Numbered from the stretch's first letter, positions 8,189-19,819 are shown. The stretch: DNA of 64,000 nucleotides from Methylobacillus methanolivorans (GCF_020531845.1 NZ_JAJAVF010000002.1:148570-212569), one strand, 5' to 3'. Notes: a model not told the origin generated them from the sequence alone. Made by a program: numbers and translations.

Positions 8189-9285
8189 AGGTTGGCACTG
8201 GGTTGGCGCAAGGCCGCCATCCGACTGCCGAGCTTGCTACACAGGCCGTCAAGCAGGCATTGGATCAAGCCGGGCTGGAGATCGCCAATAGCGTACTGCT
8301 ATTCCTGAGCGAAGATTTTGCCCCGGCTCCGCAGGCTGCATTGCGTGCTGCTGCTGTGGCGGCAAGTACGACGCAGGTGAGTGGATGTTCGGCGCCAGGT
8401 ATCTTGACTCAGGACGATTGGGTGCTGGACGGGTCTGCCGCAGCAGCGCTAGTGCTGGGTGATGGCGCAGCGATTGTGCCGGCGAAGGAGCTGGGTGATC
8501 GGCTGTTACTAACGCTGGCAGCCCCCAATGCATTCAACTCCACTTGGCTTGCTGCACCGGGCCAGCGTTTTGGTAGCGTGGCGGGGGATGCTACTGGCTT
8601 GGGGGCGTTCTCAGTGTGGGAGGATGGTAAGGGTGTCTTGTCCTCGCATTGTGATTTAAGGTTAGATGGTCTTAAAGGTGCCGTGGCTATGGCGCATGCT
8701 TTGCAACCTATTGGTGCTCCGCAACGCATTGAGCGGGTTGATCAACATGACTTGCAAGTAGTATCCGGTTTAGCTGGTTTGCAGCAATCGGCATGGGCTA
8801 GTCTGGTGATTGAACTTGATCATGCTGGTATTTCGCATGATACGGGCATTCCTTTTCATCGCGTGATGTTGATGCTGGCAGACAGTGAGGTGGCATTGGC
8901 ACGAGATGAATATCAAATGATGGCTATCATCGGTGCGGATGCGCATGCCCAGACGGTAATGCTCGCACAAGAAGTGACGCCCGGTAGTTGGTTCGTCTGG
9001 GCGATATTGGATCGTAAGGCTGCACAGCAGCGCCTGGCCGCGACGATTGCCTCGGTGGAAGATAACTTACATGACCAGCCTGCGTTTGGATTGATGTTCT
9101 CCTGCCTGGCACGTGGGCCACATTTTTATGATGGTGTGGATGACGATATTGCATTGTTGAAGCGTTATTATCCTGGCATGCCGCTGATCGGTTTTTATGG
9201 TAATGGGGAAATTGCTCCCACTCCTGGCGGCAATGCTTTATGGCAGCACTCTGTAGTGCTGGGTCTGTTTACTGCGGAAAATTGA
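8185..9285 (+). CDS. FIST-domain sensory protein
   Basis: This 366-residue soluble protein consists of a FIST_N domain (about 1-200) and a FIST_C domain (about 215-350). It shows typical small-residue-rich strands such as VSGCSAPGIL, and FYGNGEIAP near the end. FIST domains are predicted intracellular small-ligand sensors. They usually occur with a histidine kinase or a cyclase, but no signalling partner is adjacent here. It starts with GTG inside the nth stop (GTGA overlap) and ends immediately before the thiD start, so it sits in a coupled operon with repair and thiamine genes. The ligand is unknown. Confidence 0.85.
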   Translation: MKVGTGLAQGRHPTAELATQAVKQALDQAGLEIANSVLLFLSEDFAPAPQAALRAAAVAASTTQVSGCSAPGILTQDDWVLDGSAAAALVLGDGAAIVPAKELGDRLLLTLAAPNAFNSTWLAAPGQRFGSVAGDATGLGAFSVWEDGKGVLSSHCDLRLDGLKGAVAMAHALQPIGAPQRIERVDQHDLQVVSGLAGLQQSAWASLVIELDHAGISHDTGIPFHRVMLMLADSEVALARDEYQMMAIIGADAHAQTVMLAQEVTPGSWFVWAILDRKAAQQRLAATIASVEDNLHDQPAFGLMFSCLARGPHFYDGVDDDIALLKRYYPGMPLIGFYGNGEIAPTPGGNALWQHSVVLGLFTAEN

Positions 9286-10158
9286 ATGATGAATACCCCA
9301 TTAATGAATGCTACGACAAGTAACCGCTATCCCCGTGTGCTGTCTATCGCCGGGTCTGATAGCAGTGGCGGCGCTGGCATTCAGGCTGATCTCAAGACCT
9401 TTTCAGCGCTAGGGTGCTATGGCATGACGGCGATTACAGCCCTGACAGCACAAAACACCCAAGGTGTGCGTGCTATCCATAGCGTGCCAGCCCAGATGTT
9501 GCGCGACCAGATCGATGCCGTGGTTGAAGATATCGGTGTGGATGCGGTCAAGATTGGCATGCTGCATTCCCCCGAGGTCGTGATGACCGTAGCTGAGGCC
9601 TTGGATGCACATGGCCTCAAGCAAGTGGTGCTAGATCCGGTCATGGTAGCGGCGAATGGTGCCAAGTTGATTTCTGACGAAGCAATTGCCTTGCTGGTGC
9701 GTGAGCTGTTTCCGCGAGCGCTGGTAGTGACGCCCAACCTTGATGAAGCGGCATTGCTATTGGGGCGCTCGCTGACAGCGACCGATGAGCTGGAGCAGGC
9801 GGCTCATGAACTGCTGGGCCAGGGTGCACGTGCGGTGTTACTCAAAGGCGGCCACCTCCCCGGGCACGATGTCCTGGATATCCTGGTGCAGGCAAATAGT
9901 GCAGGGCAAATTACCGAATTACATAAGCTACATTCTTTGCGTATTTCCACCCACAACTTGCATGGTACTGGTTGTACCTTATCGTCTGCCATCGCTGCCT
10001 ATCTCGCACTTGGCTTCAATTTGCCAGATGCAGTGCAGGCCGCACGCATTTATGTGCGCTCAGCCTTGTATGCAGGGTCTAACGTCAGGATGGGCGAAGG
10101 GGTTGGGCCCTTGAACCACGGTTTTGCGCCTCAGGCGATGAAAGTGTGGGAAGCCTGA
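9286..10158 (+). CDS. thiD: Hydroxymethylpyrimidine/phosphomethylpyrimidine kinase
   Basis: This 290-residue ribokinase-fold enzyme phosphorylates HMP and then HMP-P in thiamine biosynthesis. The N-terminal signature SIAGSDSSGGAGIQAD is intact, and the C-terminal phosphate/anion-hole motif HGTGCTLSSAIAAYLA contains the catalytic Cys-region residues. The ATG follows the FIST stop directly, and the stop overlaps the next start (TGATG). No other thi gene is in the window. Confidence 0.95.
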   Translation: MMNTPLMNATTSNRYPRVLSIAGSDSSGGAGIQADLKTFSALGCYGMTAITALTAQNTQGVRAIHSVPAQMLRDQIDAVVEDIGVDAVKIGMLHSPEVVMTVAEALDAHGLKQVVLDPVMVAANGAKLISDEAIALLVRELFPRALVVTPNLDEAALLLGRSLTATDELEQAAHELLGQGARAVLLKGGHLPGHDVLDILVQANSAGQITELHKLHSLRISTHNLHGTGCTLSSAIAAYLALGFNLPDAVQAARIYVRSALYAGSNVRMGEGVGPLNHGFAPQAMKVWEA

Positions 10159-10595
10159 TGGCCTTGTTTAACCCCAGTCGTGACCAAGTGCGGCAATTCT
10201 TTTTTGATGCCTGGGCCAAGCTCCAGCAACAACAAGCCTTGAGCGAGATTGAGGCGCTGGCGGTGGATGTGATGCAGACTCATCCTGAATATCACCATGT
10301 ATTGAATGCACCAGAGCGGTATCGTGATCAGTCGTATTTCCCAGAGATGGGTGAAACCAATCCCTTCTTGCACATGAGCTTGCATCTTTCCGTGTTGGAG
10401 CAGGTGTCTATCGACCAACCGCCCGGTATCAAGGCTGCTTATCACAGCCTGTGGCGCCAGCATGGTGATGCAGTGGAGGCGCAACATGTGCTTATGGAGT
10501 GCTTGGCTGAGGCCATCTGGCAGGCGCAACGCAGTGGTGCAGGCCTGGATGCACAAACTTATATTGATTCTATACAGGCTAAGGAAAAAGGTTAG
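10158..10595 (+). CDS. DUF1841 family protein
   Basis: This 145-residue soluble protein of the DUF1841 family begins MALFNPSRDQVRQFF. It contains the conserved HPEYH and the NPFLHMSLHLSV segment, whose His-rich pattern hints at metal binding but proves nothing. The start overlaps the thiD stop (TGATG at 10156-10160). It is the last gene of the rsxB-nth-FIST-thiD run and ends 18 bases from the convergent methyltransferase gene. Function is unknown. Confidence 0.85.
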   Translation: MALFNPSRDQVRQFFFDAWAKLQQQQALSEIEALAVDVMQTHPEYHHVLNAPERYRDQSYFPEMGETNPFLHMSLHLSVLEQVSIDQPPGIKAAYHSLWRQHGDAVEAQHVLMECLAEAIWQAQRSGAGLDAQTYIDSIQAKEKG

Positions 10596-10613
10596 TCGCT
10601 AGCCTGCAATGTG

Positions 10614-11282
10614 TTAAATTTTTTGCAGTAAATAGCTATTTTCAAAGCCACGCACTGGCCCCAGCACATTAAAGCCTTTGAAATATCCACCTGCTCTGAG
10701 CAGGTCGACAGCTGGACCCACCTCGGGGCTATATTGGTAGTCTGCATAGTCATCAAACACTACAAATCCTTCTGACACCACGCTTGGCGCATACAGCAGA
10801 AAATCCAGCAAGACATTACGGCCTTCATGTCCACCATCGATATGTAGCAAAGAAACCTTGGGTGAAAGATCATAAAAGCGCTCTGCGCTTAACTCGGAAA
10901 ATCCTCGTAACACTATGACGTTGGGGAATATCAGATTCTTGTAATGACTGAATTCCTCAAACTGGTTAGGCAACACAAAGGGGTCAATGCCTATTAGCCT
11001 TTTTTGGCGGCAGGATACTTCGTTCATCAGGGACAGGGATTTGCCCTTCCAAACCCCAATCTCAACAATATCGCCAGGCAGATCAGCAGTCAAAGCACAT
11101 AGATAAGCCAATAGTTTTACCTGCCCATGAAACGAAATCTCCTTGCGATCCATGGCCTGTTCAGGTGGTAACAGGGTTTGTGCCTGCTCAAAGTTTTTCC
11201 CCAGCAGATCCCATACCGTGGCGACCATCTCGTTTAGTTGCGCATTTTCCAGGAATTCGTTTAGCTCATTTGCCGTGATCAT
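10614..11282 (-). CDS. Class I SAM-dependent methyltransferase (TylF/Methyltransf_24-like)
   Basis: This 222-residue protein has a Rossmann-type methyltransferase core. The SAM motif I is DIVEIGVWKGKS near residues 71-82, the acidic post-I segment is RLIGIDPF, and LLHIDGGHEGRNV plus VVFDDYAD form motifs of the TylF/macrocin O-methyltransferase-like group. The ATG has AAGGA about six bases upstream. It lies 47 bases before nadB's stop region in the same leftward direction but is a separate gene. The substrate is unknown; relatives act on sugars or natural products. Confidence 0.75.
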   Translation of the reverse strand: MITANELNEFLENAQLNEMVATVWDLLGKNFEQAQTLLPPEQAMDRKEISFHGQVKLLAYLCALTADLPGDIVEIGVWKGKSLSLMNEVSCRQKRLIGIDPFVLPNQFEEFSHYKNLIFPNVIVLRGFSELSAERFYDLSPKVSLLHIDGGHEGRNVLLDFLLYAPSVVSEGFVVFDDYADYQYSPEVGPAVDLLRAGGYFKGFNVLGPVRGFENSYLLQKI

Positions 11283-11329
11283 TATTGTCCTTGAGTCATC
11301 TATGTATTCATGCCTGAGGCGATCATGAT

Positions 11330-12955
11330 TTAGTGATGTTCGTGAGGCTCGTGTCCATGGTGGCTATCCAACAGGCTGTAATAGTTGGATGGTTCCAGCA
11401 CAGTAGGCACTGCTTCATCTGCGAGGAAGGGATAATCCTTGCTGTAATGCAGGCCGCGGCTTTCCTTGCGTTCCATCGCACTTTTTACGATGAGTTCAGC
11501 GACTTGCAATAGGTTGCGGAGCTCAATCAGGTTATTGCTGATGCGGAAATTGCTGTAGAACTCATGTACTTCGTCACGTAGCAGGTGGATGCGATGCAAG
11601 GCACGGGTTAGGCGCTTGTTGGTACGCACGATACCAACATAATTCCACATAGTGCGGCGCAGCTCGCTCCAGTTATGGGTGATGATGATCTCTTCATCCG
11701 CATCCGTGACGCGGCTTTCATCCCAATACGGCAGCGTGACTTCCGGCTGCTGGGGTTGCGCGATAATGTCTTCCGCCACTGCCTGACCAAATACCAGGCA
11801 TTCAAGCAGGGAATTGCTGGCCAAGCGGTTGGCACCATGCAGGCCAGTGCAAGCATTTTCGCCTATGGCATACAGTCTTGGAATATCAGTGCGGCCAATA
11901 TGATCGGTCATGATCCCGCCGCAACTGTAATGGGCTGCTGGCACGACGGGAATAGGTTCACGCGTAATGTCGATACCGAGCTCGAAACAGCGACGGTAGA
12001 TTGTCGGGAAGTGTGACAGGATAAAATCTGCTGGTTTGTGGGAGATGTCCAGATACACGCAGTCTAGGCCGCGCTTCTTCATTTCAAAATCAATGGCGCG
12101 TGCCACGATGTCGCGTGGCGCCAGTTCGGCGCGTTCATCATGCCAAGGCATGAAGCGCGTGCCATCTGGCAGCTTGAGCATGCCGCCTTCACCGCGAACG
12201 GCTTCCGTGATCAGGAAGGATTTGGCTTCGGAGTGGTAAAGGCAGGTGGGGTGGAATTGGATGAATTCCATGTTGGCAACGCGGCAGCCTGCTCTCCAGG
12301 CCATGGCAACGCCATCACCTGACGAGACATCGGGATTGGTTGTGTAGAGATAGACCTTGCCAGTGCCGCCAGTTGCCAGCACGGTGTGCTGGGCAGCAAT
12401 GGTCAGCACCTTGCCAGTGATGTTGTCGAGCACATAGGCACCCAGGCAGGCGCTACCTTCCATGTTGACCTTGCCGGCGGTGATGAGATCGACCGCAATA
12501 TGTTCTTCTAAAACGGTAATGTTGAGGTGCTGACGTACTTTTTCGGCGAGGGTTTTCTGCACCGCCTGCCCTGTGGCATCGGCAGCGTGAATGATGCGTC
12601 TATGGCTGTGCCCGCCTTCACGGGTCAGGTGGAAGCCGCTATTGTCGTCTTCGCGAGTGAAAGGAACCCCCTCTGCAATCAGCCATTCCACAGTTTCACG
12701 ACCATGTTCTGCAACCAGGCGTGTCACTGCAGCGTCGCATAGTCCTGCACCTGCAATCAGGGTGTCTTGAATATGGGCCTCTGTTGAGTCATCATCTGCC
12801 AGCACAGCGGCAATGCCGCCTTGTGCCCAGTTGCTGGAGCCATCGTTAATGCCTCGCTTGCTGATCAAGCAGACTTTTTTGTTTGCTGCCACTTTAAGCG
12901 CGAGGGTGAGGCCGGCAAGACCACTGCCGATGATGAGGACGTCATATTGCTGCAT
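11330..12955 (-). CDS. nadB: L-aspartate oxidase
   Basis: This 541-residue FAD enzyme oxidises aspartate to iminoaspartate, the first step of de novo NAD synthesis. The N-terminal dinucleotide motif is [12 protein letters not shown], the [10 protein letters not shown] segment is present, and the active-site regions HPTCLY and [18 protein letters not shown] match the family. The C-terminal succinate-dehydrogenase-like helical domain is complete. The start ATG at 12955 places the FAD motif five residues in, as usual; the 21 extra codons upstream are not homologous. nadB is divergent from rpoE, as in E. coli. A His-rich tail ([10 protein letters not shown]) may bind metal incidentally. Confidence 0.97.
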   Translation of the reverse strand: MQQYDVLIIGSGLAGLTLALKVAANKKVCLISKRGINDGSSNWAQGGIAAVLADDDSTEAHIQDTLIAGAGLCDAAVTRLVAEHGRETVEWLIAEGVPFTREDDNSGFHLTREGGHSHRRIIHAADATGQAVQKTLAEKVRQHLNITVLEEHIAVDLITAGKVNMEGSACLGAYVLDNITGKVLTIAAQHTVLATGGTGKVYLYTTNPDVSSGDGVAMAWRAGCRVANMEFIQFHPTCLYHSEAKSFLITEAVRGEGGMLKLPDGTRFMPWHDERAELAPRDIVARAIDFEMKKRGLDCVYLDISHKPADFILSHFPTIYRRCFELGIDITREPIPVVPAAHYSCGGIMTDHIGRTDIPRLYAIGENACTGLHGANRLASNSLLECLVFGQAVAEDIIAQPQQPEVTLPYWDESRVTDADEEIIITHNWSELRRTMWNYVGIVRTNKRLTRALHRIHLLRDEVHEFYSNFRISNNLIELRNLLQVAELIVKSAMERKESRGLHYSKDYPFLADEAVPTVLEPSNYYSLLDSHHGHEPHEHH

Positions 12956-13061
12956 AAGAACCCAAGGATGGATGAACTTTCGCGAGTGTAGCGCTGTCTG
13001 TAGCACTAAGCTAGTCATGAAAATACAAAGGGAAGGTCATGATCAAGACAAATAATTTCGA

Positions 13062-13090
13062 GGAATTTTCGCGCATGGGCTTCGTCGATA
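13062..13090 (+). promoter_or_regulatory. Candidate sigma-E-type promoter for rpoE
   Basis: GGAATTT (13062-13068) resembles the sigma-E -35 element. About 16 bases later, TCGATA (13085-13090) could be the -10. rpoE is autoregulated in many proteobacteria, so this is expected. A competing sigma-70-like TATACT lies at 13105-13110. Confidence 0.35.
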
Positions 13091-13149
13091 CGGGAGTGCG
13101 CGGGTATACTCCGTCTGTCAAGAAAACACAGACAGGGAGCATGGCCGCG

Positions 13150-13767
13150 ATGGCAGTAACCCCGCCGGCGGGTAATCGGGAATTAGACCAGCAGTTAGTT
13201 GAGCGTGCGCAAGGTGGTGATAAGCGTGCGTTTGGCTTATTGGTGGATAAGTACCAGCGTAAGCTGGGGCGCTTGCTCTCTCGCTTGATCAGGGATCCAG
13301 CCGAGGTGGAGGATGTAGTACAAGAGTCCTTCATCAAGGCATATCGGGCTTTGCCTAGCTTTCGTGGTGACAGTGCTTTTTATACTTGGTTATACCGTAT
13401 TGGTATCAACACCGCGAAGAATTATTTGGTAGCGATGGGCCGCAGACCCCAAGCTACAGGTGATATTGAAATTGAAGACGCTGAAAATTTTGATGATGGT
13501 GATGAATTACGCACCATGGATACACCTGAAACAGAATTAATGGGCAAGGAAATTGCCCAGACTGTGAACGATACGGTAGCTTCCTTGCCAGAAGAGTTAC
13601 GCACAGCAATTACATTGCGCGAGATAGAGGGCTTGAGCTACGAAGAGATTGCCACGATGATGGATTGCCCCATAGGGACAGTGCGTTCACGCATTTTCCG
13701 AGCTCGTGAAACGATCGCCCAGAAGTTGCGTCCTTTACTGGACACCCCCGAAAACAGGAGATGGTGA
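13150..13767 (+). CDS. rpoE: RNA polymerase sigma-E (ECF, RpoE)
   Basis: This 205-residue ECF sigma factor is for envelope stress. Region 2 (FGLLVDKYQRKL ... VVQESFIKAYRALPSF) and region 4 (LPEELRTAITLREIEGLSYEEIA) are intact, with the family linker between. Two in-frame ATGs are possible, at 13141 and 13150. AGGGAG sits only one base before the first but about ten before the second, so I prefer 13150. Its stop overlaps the rseA start (TGATG), coupling sigma and anti-sigma. The order rpoE-rseA-rseB-protease, divergent from nadB, is the standard proteobacterial arrangement. Confidence 0.95.
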   Translation: MAVTPPAGNRELDQQLVERAQGGDKRAFGLLVDKYQRKLGRLLSRLIRDPAEVEDVVQESFIKAYRALPSFRGDSAFYTWLYRIGINTAKNYLVAMGRRPQATGDIEIEDAENFDDGDELRTMDTPETELMGKEIAQTVNDTVASLPEELRTAITLREIEGLSYEEIATMMDCPIGTVRSRIFRARETIAQKLRPLLDTPENRRW

Positions 13768-14225
13768 TGAAAAGTCAAATTTCGGCGCTGATGGATGGTG
13801 ACATTGCGCTTGAGGATGCAGAATACCTCTATACGACTTTGAAGTCTGGTGGTGAGTCTACCCAGGCTTGGTCTGATTATCATTTGATCGGTGATGCCAT
13901 GCGTGGCAATCCTGTTTTCAAGCCTGATTTTACCGAGCGCTTGTTGGCTAGCCTTGAGGATGAGCCTGTGCTTCTGGTGCCTTCCGTCAAGCGTAAGCGG
14001 ACTTTACTCAAAAATAGCAAACTCTGGTCTGTAGCAGCGTCTGTTTCGGCTGTGGCATTTGTTGGCTGGGTGGTATTGCAGCAGCAGGTGCAAAGTGGCT
14101 TGGAGGAAGACGCAACCCCCATGGAAATTGCTCAAAGCCTTCCCTCGGACTATTGGTTGGCACACCAGTCACAGGCTTCCAATAATTCCGCCTACTATAT
14201 TCAGCCCGCCAATTATTCGGAGTAG
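13767..14225 (+). CDS. rseA: Anti-sigma-E factor RseA
   Basis: This 152-residue single-pass inner-membrane anti-sigma factor has an N-terminal cytoplasmic domain (ISALMDGD ... WSDYHLIGDAMRG) matching the RseA sigma-binding fold. One membrane helix lies near residues 90-108 (SVAASVSAVAFVGWVVL), followed by a short periplasmic tail. The start ATG at 13767 overlaps the rpoE stop, with AGGAG six bases upstream; the ATG at 13761 has no room for a ribosome site. In this family cleavage by DegS and RseP releases sigma-E, but neither protease gene is visible here. Confidence 0.88.
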   Translation: MKSQISALMDGDIALEDAEYLYTTLKSGGESTQAWSDYHLIGDAMRGNPVFKPDFTERLLASLEDEPVLLVPSVKRKRTLLKNSKLWSVAASVSAVAFVGWVVLQQQVQSGLEEDATPMEIAQSLPSDYWLAHQSQASNNSAYYIQPANYSE

Positions 14226-14232
14226 TCGGTAG

Positions 14233-15183
14233 ATGAAGCGTTTCCTGCTGGCTTTCCTGCTGGCAAGCCCGTTTGTCGTTGTGCATGCCGAACCTGAAGA
14301 CCCCTGGCTCGTTCTGCAAAAGGCTGCGAGCGCAGCCCACGATCTGAGCTACAAAGGGGTCTTTATCTATCAGTCTGGGGACAATATCAAGTCTGTCCAG
14401 ATTACCCATACCAACTCGGGCCAAGGTGAATATGCCCGTATGGTCGTGCTGGATGGCACACCTAGAGAAATGCTCAGCCAAGGTGGGGATGTCGTCATTT
14501 TTAGTTCCAAGAATGAAAAAGTCATCATGGAAAAGCGCCGGGCACATAACTTGTTCCCAGCTGTATTGCCTGAAGATATTGAGCGCCTAAAGGCAAGCTA
14601 CCAAGCGAGAATCGGTGGTACGGAGCGTATTGCTGGTCGTGATGGCAGGATAGTGTTTCTTGATCCTCGTGATAGCCTGCGATATGCCTACAAGTTCTGG
14701 ACTGATCGTGAATATGGTTTGCTGCTGAAATCGCTGATGCTGAATGATCAAAAGCAGATGTTGGAGCAAATGGCATTCAGTCAGGTCAATATGATGGAAG
14801 AGCAGGGCATGGACTGGTTCCACCCCAATGTTGATCATAACAAGCATTACATTCTTGAAGAGGCCAATGCCCAGCCCGCTCAGGATGCCTCTGGCTGGAC
14901 AGTTGGAGTTTTGCCTGCGGGTTATCGCAAGGTTGAGCAAGTGACCCGTCTCGTGCCAGGCAAAACTGCGCCTGTCACCCAAGTGATTTTTACCGATGGC
15001 TTGGCCTCTGTTTCCCTCTTCATTGAACCTTTGTCTAAAGGTATTCGTCCTAAGATCGGTCAGACGTCGAAAGGGGCTACTCATTTCTATGCCAATGTCA
15101 GCAAGGGATATCAGATATTGGTTGTAGGTGAAGTGCCCGCAGCGACGGTGGCGCAGATCGGTAGTGCGGTCAGTTTCAAGTAG
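14233..15183 (+). CDS. rseB: Sigma-E regulator RseB (MucB)
   Basis: This 316-residue periplasmic protein has an N-terminal signal peptide ending VVVHA. The large N-terminal domain (about 30-210) resembles LolA/LppX-type lipid-binding folds. A smaller C-terminal domain follows (WTVGVLPAGYRKVEQV onward). RseB binds RseA in the periplasm and shields it from proteolysis until lipopolysaccharide or lipoprotein defects occur. It is seven bases downstream of rseA. No rseC follows; the next gene, after 164 bases, is a DegP-type protease. Confidence 0.93.
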   Translation: MKRFLLAFLLASPFVVVHAEPEDPWLVLQKAASAAHDLSYKGVFIYQSGDNIKSVQITHTNSGQGEYARMVVLDGTPREMLSQGGDVVIFSSKNEKVIMEKRRAHNLFPAVLPEDIERLKASYQARIGGTERIAGRDGRIVFLDPRDSLRYAYKFWTDREYGLLLKSLMLNDQKQMLEQMAFSQVNMMEEQGMDWFHPNVDHNKHYILEEANAQPAQDASGWTVGVLPAGYRKVEQVTRLVPGKTAPVTQVIFTDGLASVSLFIEPLSKGIRPKIGQTSKGATHFYANVSKGYQILVVGEVPAATVAQIGSAVSFK

Positions 15184-15347
15184 TCATCAAATCCGAAAAC
15201 TGGGTCGCTTATTTTCTTTAGTTTGTATACAGGTGCTTTGCAGCTTGATCTTGCCTGGCGCGGTTGTGATGATGGTGATTTGGTATGTGAGCTTGCTGCG
15301 AGTAGTTTAAGCAGTGTATGAGTGTGACGTGTTAACGAGGTGAGTCG

Positions 15348-16781
15348 ATGTTTAAAAAACTGATTGCTGTTTCCGCAATTTGTTTATCTGTGGGCCTGGC
15401 GGCTGCAACACCCGTCTTGGCCAAAGAGTTACCTGATTTTACGGAGTTGGCCGAGAAGCAAGGTGCTGCTGTTGTCAATATCAGTGTCACCCAGGTGATG
15501 CAAGGGGGGGCTGGTGGTTCTCCTTTTCAGGGGATGCCGGAAGATGAGGCGTTGAATGAGTTTTTCCGCCGCTTTGGTATTCCAGGGTTCCCTGGTGTGC
15601 CACGTGGGCAGGGAGGTCAGCAGTCGCCTGAATACAAGTCCCAGTCGCTGGGCTCAGGCTTCATTATCAGTAACGATGGTTATATCCTGACTAATGCTCA
15701 TGTGGTGCGTGAAGCGGATGAAGTGATCGTTAAATTGAACGATAAGCGCGAATTCAAGGCCAAGATTGTCGGCGCGGATCGTCGCACGGATGTCGCTCTA
15801 CTCAAGATAGAGGCCACTGGCCTGCCCAAGGTAACGATTGGCAATCCTGAGCTATTGAAGGTTGGCGAGTGGGTGGTGGCGATTGGATCTCCTTTCGGTC
15901 TTGAAAGCACGCTGACAGCCGGTGTGGTAAGTGCCAAGGGGCGTGCATTGCCGCAGGAAAATTTTGTTCCTTTTATCCAGACCGATGTAGCGATCAACCC
16001 CGGTAATTCAGGTGGGCCGCTGTTCAACCTCAAAGGTGAGGTTGTCGGGGTCAACTCGCAAATTTATAGCCGTACCGGCGGTTATATGGGCTTGTCGTTT
16101 TCCATCCCGATTGATGTCGCTATCGATGTTTCCAATCAGCTCAAGGCCTCAGGTCGTGTAGCACGCGGCTGGCTGGGGATAGGCATCCAGGAAATTACCA
16201 AGGATCTGGCCGAATCATTCGGCATGAAGAATACCAACGGTGCGCTGGTGGCTGGTGTGGAGAAGGGTAGCCCTGCTGAAAAGGGTGGGCTGGAGGCGGG
16301 TGATGTGGTCGTCAAGTTTGATGGCAAAGCGGTCACCACGTCGGCTGACCTGCCAAGGATTGTTGGCGCAACCAAGCCTGGTAAGCAGGTGCCAGTGGAG
16401 GTGTTGCGCAAGGGCGCCAGCAAGACCTTGAATATTGCATTGGGTGAAATGCCAGCAGACAAGGATGAAGTCGCTGCGAATACACAGCCAGATGCCAAGC
16501 CTGAATCGAACCGCTTGGGTCTGACATTGCGCGAACTGACACCGCAGCAGCGCCGTAGCTTGAATGGCCGTAATGCGTTGATTGTTGTGGATGCGCAAGG
16601 TGCGGCAGCGCAAGCGGGCATCCGCCGTGGTGATTTAGTGCTGGCCTTGAATAATACGGAGGTGCAAAGCCTGGAGCAATTCACCAAGCAGGTGAATGCT
16701 ATCCATGCAGGCAAGACCGTTGCATTGCTGGTGCAGCGGGAAAACAATACCCTGTATGTGCCGGTCAAGATTGGCAAGTAA
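15348..16781 (+). CDS. mucD: Periplasmic Do-type serine protease (DegP/MucD)
   Basis: This 477-residue HtrA-family protease and chaperone has a signal peptide ending PVLAKE. The catalytic triad is visible: His in TNAHVV, Asp in RRTDVALLK, and Ser in the GNSGGPLF motif (residue about 222). Two PDZ domains follow (about 270-360 and 385-470), so it is the full DegP/DegQ type rather than DegS. The linkage to rseB matches MucD in pseudomonads. GAGGTGAG lies directly upstream of the ATG. A Gly-rich loop (MQGGAGGSPFQGM) near residues 50-62 corresponds to the LA loop region. Confidence 0.95.
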   Translation: MFKKLIAVSAICLSVGLAAATPVLAKELPDFTELAEKQGAAVVNISVTQVMQGGAGGSPFQGMPEDEALNEFFRRFGIPGFPGVPRGQGGQQSPEYKSQSLGSGFIISNDGYILTNAHVVREADEVIVKLNDKREFKAKIVGADRRTDVALLKIEATGLPKVTIGNPELLKVGEWVVAIGSPFGLESTLTAGVVSAKGRALPQENFVPFIQTDVAINPGNSGGPLFNLKGEVVGVNSQIYSRTGGYMGLSFSIPIDVAIDVSNQLKASGRVARGWLGIGIQEITKDLAESFGMKNTNGALVAGVEKGSPAEKGGLEAGDVVVKFDGKAVTTSADLPRIVGATKPGKQVPVEVLRKGASKTLNIALGEMPADKDEVAANTQPDAKPESNRLGLTLRELTPQQRRSLNGRNALIVVDAQGAAAQAGIRRGDLVLALNNTEVQSLEQFTKQVNAIHAGKTVALLVQRENNTLYVPVKIGK

Positions 16782-16837
16782 AGCATGCTAAGAGTCGGTA
16801 TTTGCTGTAAAATCCGACGCTAATCACTGTGTTGTAA

Positions 16838-16863
16838 AAGGGCGCTCCGGCGCCCTTCTTTAC
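16838..16863 (+). terminator. Rho-independent terminator after mucD
   Basis: The arms aagggcgc (16838-16845) and gcgccctt (16850-16857) have a tetraloop tccg and a short T-rich tail. It separates the rpoE-mucD unit from lepA. Confidence 0.75.
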
Positions 16864-16886
16864 TTGGCCTAATCTAGAATAACTAC

Positions 16887-18676
<1,790 letters not shown>

Positions 18677-18680
<4 letters not shown>

Positions 18681-19423
18681 TGTTTGCATTGTTCATGCTG
18701 GCGGTGCTGGCAATCACGGGTGTGATCTGGTTGTTGGATAGCTTGTTCTGGCGCAAGAAGCGCGCGGCAGATGCGGCAGACCCCGTGATCGTGGAGTATT
18801 CCAAGAGCTTCTTCCCCGTCATTCTCGCGGTATTCCTGATTCGTTCTTTCATCGTTGAGCCATTCAAAATTCCTTCTGGTTCCATGATGCCAACCCTGCT
18901 GGCAGGCGATTTCATTCTGGTGAACAAATTCACTTATGGCTTGCGCGTGCCTATCCTTAACAAGACCTTCCTGGCAGTTGACCACCCGCAGCGTGGTGAT
19001 GTGTTTGTTTTCCATTACCCGCCTGACCCATCCATTGATTACATCAAGCGTGTCATCGGTGTGCCTGGTGACCGCATTGCCTACCGCAACAAGCGTTTGT
19101 ATGTGAATGGCCAGGCAGTGCAGACAGATTATGTTGATGATTACAAATATGTTGGTTCCGGTCTGAATATGGTTGTTACCAAGCGTTATCAGGAGCAACT
19201 TGGTGAGGTTAAGCATGACATCCTGATTGAGGAAAATGGGATGGCATTCGATGGTGAAGTTGAGGTGCCAGCTGGGCATTACTTTGCCATGGGCGACAAC
19301 CGAGATAACAGCAAGGATAGCCGTGTTTGGGGCTTTGTTCCCGAAGATAACCTGGTCGGGAAAGCGTTCTTTATCTGGTGGAATTTTGACGACTTTGGCA
19401 GAATTGGCACCAAGATCAAGTAA
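18677..19423 (+). CDS. lepB: Signal peptidase I
   Basis: This 248-residue inner-membrane protease removes signal peptides from exported proteins. Two N-terminal membrane helices (about 1-24 and 48-64) precede the catalytic Ser in the [11 protein letters not shown] box. The catalytic Lys is in [11 protein letters not shown], and the family box [12 protein letters not shown] is near residue 212. It starts ATGATG inside the lepA stop. DUF4845 and rnc follow in the same direction, a common betaproteobacterial order. Confidence 0.97.
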
Positions 19424-19453
19424 ATATCCAATTAAAATAAACGGAGAGCCAGC

Positions 19454-19819
19454 ATGAAAAAGCAGCAAGGCCTAACCTTCCTAAGCCTGGTGATTGTAAT
19501 TGCAGTCAGTGTATTTTTCGCGGTGCTGGCGATGAAGCTTACGCCTTCTTATATTGAGTATTTTGCTGTTAAGAAGGCGATCAGCCGTATTGCGCATGAT
19601 CCGGCGTTTTCCAGCATGAGCAAGGCGGACATGATCAGCGCTTTCCAAAAGAGTGCGACCATCGACGATATCCGCAGTGTTGATGCCAAGGATCTTAGCT
19701 TTCTGCGCGATGAGAATGGCAAGACGGCACTGTCTGTTGATTACCAGGTCGTCGTACCCTTGTTTTCCAATGTCAGCGTTTTGCTAGATTTCGAGGCTTC
19801 TACCGACAATGCCCGTTGA
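19454..19819 (+). CDS. DUF4845 family membrane protein
   Basis: This 121-residue protein has a pilin-like or prepilin-like N-terminus (MKKQQGLTFLSLVIVIAVSV). A hydrophobic helix at about 7-25 is followed by a soluble domain. The family (DUF4845) is found between lepB and rnc in many beta- and gammaproteobacteria. A type IV pilin-like processing site is not evident beyond the GLTF resemblance, so I make no such claim. GGAGAG lies upstream of the ATG. Function is unknown; position suggests co-transcription with lepB. Confidence 0.82.
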   Translation: MKKQQGLTFLSLVIVIAVSVFFAVLAMKLTPSYIEYFAVKKAISRIAHDPAFSSMSKADMISAFQKSATIDDIRSVDAKDLSFLRDENGKTALSVDYQVVVPLFSNVSVLLDFEASTDNAR

